Below, one piece after another: positions 57,923 through 64,000 of a stretch of DNA of 64,000 nt. The translations under genes were made by a program, and so were the position numbers. The DNA is taken from assembly GCA_932521025.1 (NCBI GenBank), contig OW051468.1, positions 3,224,064 to 3,288,063 on the forward strand, in the 5' to 3' direction. Below the pieces are notes generated by a model. It had not been told where the DNA came from and made no database searches. It worked only from the letters and a program-made list of their open reading frames with translations. Each line of letters begins with the position of its first letter. Within the stretch, counting starts at the first letter, position 1. The stretch comes from Oscheius onirici (lineage: Eukaryota; Nematoda; Chromadorea; Rhabditida; Rhabditidae).

Positions 57923-58332
57923 TTCTACTGTTTTGAAACGCCGTGGTAAAATTCTTCCCCGGATTAGTTGGTTTTGCAGGAAATGAGGGAAACGTTGAAA
58001 GCAGTTCCAATTCAGAAAAAAAGTGGGTTTTTTTAGACAGGAGACGAGTGCGAAAAGAAAGAATAAACTGAACCGAAGGGGCTGTTACTCGAGGAGAAAT
58101 TAGAAGTGTCTTATCGCAGATTGAACAATGATAAGACAGTAAACAGGCAAAAATGATTCATTTTTGAAGGTCATGTTTTGTAATTAATCGACTTCAGAAT
58201 ATTTGACGTAGATAACAAAGTTGAGACGAAGGAAGAAGGAAGTTGAAATCAATTTACACTAGTTCAAATTGAATAATCAATTTGAACTAGTTCATTTCAA
58301 TTTGAACTGCAACATATACAGATACATTTTTC

Positions 58333-58452
58333 AGCAAGCAAAGTTTGCTGAGAAAATATTTGAAATCAATGGCCGAATGCATGAAGTATACCGAGGAGTG
58401 CAAGAGTATTTGTCAGTCCAATCAAAAACTGTTTGTCGAATCAAAGGAAGTA
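58333..58452 (+). pseudogene. Inverted fragment of an exon of the downstream helical gene
   Basis: Plus strand GCAAAGTTTGCTGAGAAAAT, ATTTGAAATCAATGGCCG and GAGTGCAAGAGTATTTGTCA match, as reverse complement, an exon of the minus-strand gene at about 60441-60560 (protein AEKIFEINGR, EECKSICQSNQKLFVESKE). The splice donor GTAAGTTGT is copied too. It is a detached, inverted exon duplicate about 400 bp from that gene's 3' end. Confidence 0.85.
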
Positions 58453-58600
58453 AGTTGTAAAGAAGAGGGGTTTTTCTTATTGTTAGTCAAGACATTGGAA
58501 GACCAAACACGGACGTCCGCGTGTCCCAAAGTTCGTCCGGTGAGAAGTTATTTATCGGGTGAAGGCCCCGGTCAACAGGCGCCTAACAGAAGGTGTTAGT

Positions 58601-58816
58601 CAGAGTTGGGCGGATGTCCGTGTTCGACGTTCGTTTGGGCCGAACACGAACAGTCCGTGTTCGACGTCGAACATTGGGAGACGCGGACGTCCGTGTTCGG
58701 TTCGACTTCGAACAAAAGTGCTCTGTTTCGGTCCGTGTTCGGTTCGACCCAAAAACTATGCGACTGTTCGGCCTGTGTTCGTGTTCTCCAAAATATCCGC
58801 TGTCCGCGCAACCCTG
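58601..58816. mobile_element. hAT-type miniature element (216 bp) with 8-bp target duplication
   Basis: Ends CAGAGTTGGGCGGATGTCCG (58601 on) and, on the other strand, CAGGGTTGCGCGGACAGCGG. Flanked by GTGTTAGT at 58593-58600 and 58817-58824, a perfect 8-bp duplication. The interior is a degenerate array of GTCCGTGTTCG(G/A)-like words repeated about five times. No coding capacity beyond chance open frames on both strands. Confidence 0.88.
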
Positions 58817-58858
58817 GTGTTAGTGAATTCAAATATTTTTATTGGCCAAATTCATGAG

Positions 58859-61529
58859 TTACACGTCAGTTTCTTTTGAAACAGTCCTTACATCAAAGTC
58901 CTGTTGAAAATTTCGACGTTGTTCGCTCAGAGCATTTTCCATCTGCAAGCTTGCATTCAGAATGGGCGAGGACACAACATCGCTCATGTTCTCCGTGTCA
59001 AACTTCCCTTCAAGGAAACTGAAACTTTGGATTACAATGAAGCAGAATTCAAACCTTGTGCAGATCTTGTGATGCGCGTCGGCGAACGAGGCGATGACTG
59101 TGTTGATAGTGGAAATTTGCTGAACCGAGCTGAAGAAGTTTTCAAGTTCAGCCCGGGCTTCTGCTGAATTTCTTCCAGAGAACAACATTCTTGAAACTGA
59201 TATTCCACGCAAGTAGGCCTATGGACAAGCTTTTTCAAGTTTCGGGATTAAACTTACCTCGGCGTTAACATAAAACTCTTCCAATTTAATCCAAGTTCTG
59301 TGCAGCTCGTCAACAGTCACGTAAAGTAGCTGAAGATGTTCTATGATATAGAACAGTTCTGGATCTGGACATTTTTGGTGCAAAGACAGTGGTAGTGTTG
59401 CCTAAAAGTGGCAAATTGTATCAGAAAGGAAAATTTTGTTCGTGGACACCACTCGCCGACAAACATCCTCCTACCCCATCCCAAACTCATCTGTGTTAGA
59501 GGAGTTAGATCTTTGTTGTTTTCCCGCTTCTCACGATCGGTTTTTACCCCATCTCTGTATTTCTGAAACTCATGTTTGTACTGCTAACAAAAACTCTCAC
59601 CCGTAATTCATCGAAGTTCTGCGTCACAACAATTTTCTGAGCGATGTTCAAAGAACCAGGATCTTGGTTTTTAGTTAGTCCATCCAGATTTTCAATAACT
59701 GTAATTATCTGTACTTGTCATCTGTGATCAAAAATTAAAAATGGTTACGAGGACATAGTCGTCCATCTTGTTATATGCTGTGGCATCCTTCAATACAGTA
59801 AGACCATCATAGAGTGGTTCGAAGCAATTTCCAGCGGCGATCACGGGCAGACTGATGAGGTTTTCAAAGCTATTAACAAACTCCTCAAGAATGTCGAACT
59901 AAGCGAGGGTTTATAGTGTTCATTCAAAGACTCACTCTCCCATATGGGAAAAAGGAAAACTGTTGGGCTTTTCTGTGCAGGTCACAAAAAACTGCTTTTG
60001 CTTCTTCGTTCTACAAGTCAATATTTTTATTGAAAAAATACAACACCTTTGTGCAGTTTAAAGCCTTTTCAGTAGTGTCGAGTAAAGAACTGAAATTGGT
60101 TGTATAAGAAATAAAAGTTAGATCTGACCTAGCGGTGCTGTTTTTCTCCTCTCTCGATTGGTTTGTCATAAAGTCATTGTAATTCTGCTTGACAGAAATG
60201 TCACAATAGCCTGTCAGTCCTTCGAGGAGCTCCATTAGAATCTATGGGTTGTGATTAAAAACAATTCGTTTAGTTTAGTTTGTTTATTCGCTGTATCAAG
60301 TCTATATTCGACAAGAGCGGCTCTTCGGACAGACCATGGCGGTGCTGTAAATTCCTCGGAGATTTTTTTTTTCGTACAATGTATTGACTAACAATACTTA
60401 TATCTCCAGAGTTTTTTTACTGGATTGTTCTTTACAACTTACTTCCTTTGATTCGACAAACAGTTTTTGATTGGACTGACAAATACTCTTGCACTCCTCG
60501 GTATACTTCAATGCATGTCGGCCATTGATTTCAAATATTTTCTCAGCAAACTGTGCTTGCTGAAACACTAATTCAACTGTAAACCGTTTAGACCGACACT
60601 ATAAACTGCGGAAAAGCCATTTCGAATCATCTCAGAAATTCCCTTGTGGTGAAGCTCAATACTGAGCATAGCAATGTTGGTACAATGGAAGGTAGACCGA
60701 ATTGACGAGAAAGTCTCGAAAGTTGACGCTTTTAACGATCTGGAAATAGTCGTACGTAGTCGGATCCTTACTTTGGAGTCCGGATAAAATGATACTCTTT
60801 TTTATATTCTTGCAAATTAGGATCTTTGTTAAACCGAACCAGACATCCTTCCACAAGTCTCATTAATAGTATAGCCTGAAGAACTAAGGAAATTACGCAT
60901 CGTTGTTTACTGGCTGTCTATAATATACGAAGTGTGAACATTGAGCGACGCCGAAAATTCTATGGAGAGTTTACTTAAGACCCACCTGTGCGACACGACG
61001 CACACTATCGAAGATTCCACTGCGGTCAGAGTGGCTACCATTCAGTTTTTTAAATTGCAGGAAAGTCAAATCAAAGCGAGGCTGATATGATGGCTTCACT
61101 TCTTCAGTTGCTAAAGTTCGTTATTGTTGACAGAAGTGTATTCCAATTGCCTGTTTGCATAGGATCACCGAAGACGTCGTAGACTCCGCCCTCTTCGACG
61201 CGAAAGTGCTTATCTTCATCACAATCGATTCTCTCGTTTGAGTCCTGCACTTTGAGGTAAATAGTGCTTTCCACTAGTGTGAATTTCTTTGCCAAAAAGA
61301 CTTGAGTAACTTCTGATATGAGAATGTCTTCTTCTGATGGTGTCAGGCTGTGGATTTTGCAACGAAACTTGGCTTCTTCTTTCGTTGGTTTCTAAAAAAA
61401 ATCTAAAAAAGCTATTCCTGATGTTTAATATCTTCTAGTACATCTTGAACATACCCTCGGACTCGTCCAAAGGTCTAAAATCAGCTTTCTGACGTTTTGT
61501 TTTTTGAATAAAAACGAACTTGCAGGCAT
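58859..61529 (-). CDS. Helical protein of unknown function, tandem paralogue 1
   Basis: Minus strand with a dozen or more short exons. Start MPASSFLFKKQNVRKLILDL (61529), then KPTKEEAKFRCKIHSLTPSE, TLVESTIYLKVQDSNERIDC and GGVYDVFGDPMQTGNW. This N-terminal part parallels RFDSTTLTLHVREREKKKEL and NGEYLITGVPGTYDWETIFV of the neighbouring gene. The rest is mostly helical: KPSYQPRFDLTFLQFKKLNG, EKIFEINGR, EECKSICQSNQKLFVESKE, MELLEGLTGYCDISVKQNYN, FDILEEFVNSFENLISLPVI, IITVIENLDGLTKNQDPGSL, LFYIIEHLQLLYVTVDELHR. The last exon RGISVSRMLFSGRNSAEARA ends KETDV, stop at 58859-58861. No signal peptide or enzyme motif seen; I do not recognise the family. Confidence 0.6.
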
Positions 61530-61679
61530 CACGCTCACCGATCTAAAACAGTAATGTTATTGAAACGCATGTAAGACATGTGCTATCATAATGAAAAAAA
61601 CATTAAGCTTCAGAATAATTAGGTAAAGTGGGTACAAACCCAAGCTCGCAGAGTATAACAAGAACAAAGATATATTTAT

Positions 61680-64000
61680 TCAGTTGCTTGAACCTGAAGT
61701 TGTCGGCATGTCTTCTTGTATCGACTCATCACTCATATCACCAGCTCTGGACTCTACTAATTGGATGAATTCGTCAATCGACGTAATCGCAATGTTTGTG
61801 TGTTCTTCTTCCAGTCCACTGATGTAGGCGCTTGCTTCAGTTTCGCCAGCCTTTATCATCGCCTCCAGTGCTTCCCTCGTTCCGTTCAATGGTCCAGCGG
61901 ATATCACAGGCTCAACGAATCTTTCGTGCACCTTTATATAGACAGCCGAGATTTCTCGAAGAGAAGCACTCGCAGCGACGGTTGTGAGTGCCTTTGAACA
62001 GTCTGCAAAGGGCGAACGAGTCTCTTCTCGATAGTCTTGAAGGAGAATCACACTATCGTTGAGCGCGTTAATTATAAGCTAAAGAAGTAATAGTTATAAT
62101 AAAGAATGCTTTACCATGAACAGATTGAAGTAGTTGATATGAGACTGCCAGTTAGTTAGAATATGTTCCGAACATGTTTCGAGATACATGAGAGTTTTCT
62201 TGAATGCTTCAACTTTGTTCTCACTTTCCGAAATTTCTCTTATTCTAGCAGTGAGTTCAAGACACTTTCTTTCCTCCCTTTCGTGCTGAAAACCATCTGA
62301 TTCAAGTTAACAAAATGATACTTACTTGTTGTTTGGCTATACTCAGCTCACTATCCCGATTCACGTGATTTTCAATTGCTTTGTTGAGAGAATCCTTAAA
62401 AATAATAATATGGTCGCAGAGTTTCAATGCCCCAAATTTGTTTCTTTCCACAAACGTTCAAAATATATGAGGCGTTTTATGATAGTCAGTTTTCTGCGGG
62501 TGTTCGTAATCGAAGTAAGGGCCCAATGTAGTAGTTTTTGGAAAAAATAATAGACCTCTCCAGGATATCAGACTATAGATATTTTGACCTACCGTGTCTC
62601 TCTGCGCAAATGTTCTCACACCAAGAAGGCTGAATAGTAGTCCGAAAAGTCTGTCGACTTTCGCAATGATGCTCTTTCGAGTCTCGCCGTTCACTTTATC
62701 TTCGGTTTTCTGTAACTGAGATCCATGGGAAATAAATTAAAACCAGACTTTAAGTGTTGCCAAAGCTTCTCTGACATCATTTGCCATCTTTGCTGCCTTC
62801 AAGTGTGCAGTGTGCTGATCAGCTTCAGCAAGTTGTATTCTACATTTCTCCTTTTTTATTTGCTTTTTAAACACTTTAAGATCTTCAGCACAGCTCGAAC
62901 GTTGACCAATAACAGCAGAAATAAACTCTCTTAGCTTCTGGAACGATGATTTCAGCCAAGTTGACGTGAGACCAACCTTTAAAAAGTTGTCAAACTGGGC
63001 TGCCATCTCTTTAGCTTCATTCAATGACACTTCTGCGATAGTCTTTAGTTGCTGACAATCCAAAGAAAAAAGTCGGAACTAAACTTCTTATTCGTCTATT
63101 TGAAAAGGTCGCTCACGTTGGGTCTTTCAAAAAAGTCGTGAAGATGATTTTCCGTCTGCCTGGCATTCATCTTGATGACAGTCATGGAGATTTTTGCTTG
63201 CCCCAAGTGGGCAGATAGATCCGTAGTAATTTCGACGATTGCTTCATGAATTGTGCTGAAAAATCAGATATTCGAAGCGCCGTGACTGCCAAGCATCATG
63301 GTTCCTTTTATACTATTCTCGGGGTTTTCGCTTTGATCATTCGATGGTTTCTAACTGTCCTCTTCTCAAGAACTGTCGGACCGTAAATACCAAACACAGC
63401 ATCTTAACGGCTTATCTTATTTCGACACGTTAGTTTCACGTGTCTTTCCATCAAGAATAACTCACCCTTTGTTCTGCAGATAATCAAACCGATCGATGGG
63501 TTTTGTTTCGCTGTATATTGTCTTATTGGCAAGTGTTTCGTGGTCCTTCAATGATCGCAGGGTAGCATGAACAAAAGATAACTGAAAGGAGAGCCTTTAC
63601 TAAGCTATAAACTATCGTCTTTACCGAAACAACGTATTTAAGATGCTGATATTTAACAATGCTGAAATGCTCACGAATACCATCTCTGATTGCTTCGATT
63701 TTTGCTTGACTGAATATGCGATCATGAATTGCAAGGGAGTCTGAATAGGAGAAGCGTTACACAAAGATAGTCTCCCAGTCATAGGTACCCGGCACTCCAG
63801 TGATGAGATATTCGCCATTTTTTTCCAGCGTGTAGTTTCCCTGATTATCCGGACGAATCAACTCTTTCTTCTTCTCTCTTTCTCGAACATGAAGAGTGAG
63901 AGTCGTTGAATCAAAGCGGAAACTCAGAGCCAACTGGACAGCATTGATTACGTCCTCGTTGGTCACAAGATCCCTTTTGTTTATGAGGTCTGTCACAATC
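61680..64000 (-). CDS. Helical protein of unknown function, tandem paralogue 2 (5' end outside window)
   Basis: Minus strand; the start lies beyond 64000. The first visible exon reads VTDLINKRDLVTNEDVINAV and FDSTTLTLHVREREKKKELI, matching paralogue 1. Then come DRIFSQAKIEAIRDGIREHF, HATLRSLKDHETLANKTIYS, IHEAIVEITTDLSAHLGQAK and QLKTIAEVSLNEAKEMAAQF. A long coiled-coil-like exon follows (AEDLKVFKKQIKKEKCRIQL), then VDRLFGLLFSLLGVRTFAQR with a hydrophobic patch, REERKCLELTARIREISESE, and a large last exon (ASASLREISAVYIKVHERFV to MPTTSGSSN), stop at 61680-61682. Long helices around a short hydrophobic segment are compatible with a membrane-interacting bundle, but that is only a shape argument. 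Confidence 0.6.

Noticed and set aside
58594-58879. Overlapping open frames on both strands (up to 106 codons)
   Set aside because: They arise from the GTCCGTGTTCG repeat array of the hAT-type element, which avoids stops in several frames.

Overview
The window reads as nuclear DNA of a free-living-type nematode. Evidence: a cuticle-type collagen with an N-terminal membrane segment, a CUB-like secreted protein, a serpentine chemoreceptor, three innexins, a receptor L-domain protein, a two-domain C-type lectin, BTB proteins, replication histones with 3' stem-loops, and many introns of only 30-50 bp. I cannot name the species. Base composition is moderate (judged by eye) and 3' splice sites are weaker than the strict Caenorhabditis consensus.

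Layout. 1-1747: 3' part of a CUB-like gene. 1781-5278: histone cluster with two near-identical H2B genes in inverted orientation around one H3. 5482-7685: purple acid phosphatase. 7765-16215: three innexins, the first divergent from the second, the third tandem to the second. 16400-18886: receptor L-domain membrane protein. 19565-21904: BTB-like gene. 23039-24231: an unrecognised gene broken by a frame change and an in-frame TGA. 24381-28216: two copies of an acyl-CoA-binding/enoyl-CoA isomerase gene, one of them an exon-deleted chimera, flanking a 7TM receptor. 28824-31180: collagen and C-type lectin, convergent. 33001-33812: inverted-repeat transposon. 34045-35932: RING protein plus a fragment related to its linker. 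36356-37811: BTB/BACK protein with a zinc-ribbon tail. 39412-46820: two tandem topoisomerase III-like genes, both damaged. 47807-50251: ALG12 mannosyltransferase. 50466-51530: frame-interrupted coiled-coil gene. 51917-53509: DXO/Dom3 decapping nuclease. 53577-58824: a repeat-rich island. 58859-64000: two tandem paralogous helical proteins of unknown function, the second running off the window.

Most genes are unrelated housekeeping or environmental genes; there is no pathway-level cluster apart from the histones and the innexins. The most striking material is the topoisomerase III-like pair (complementary damage, plus an apparent +1 frame change at a UGA at the same place in both copies), and the repeat island. 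That island holds two short hAT-type elements with perfect 8-bp target duplications, one nested in a Helitron-like repeat, and a nested fold-back element carrying tRNA-like sequence. Exon boundaries were read by eye from GT-AG signals and frame continuity; those of genes called 'interrupted' should be treated as provisional.
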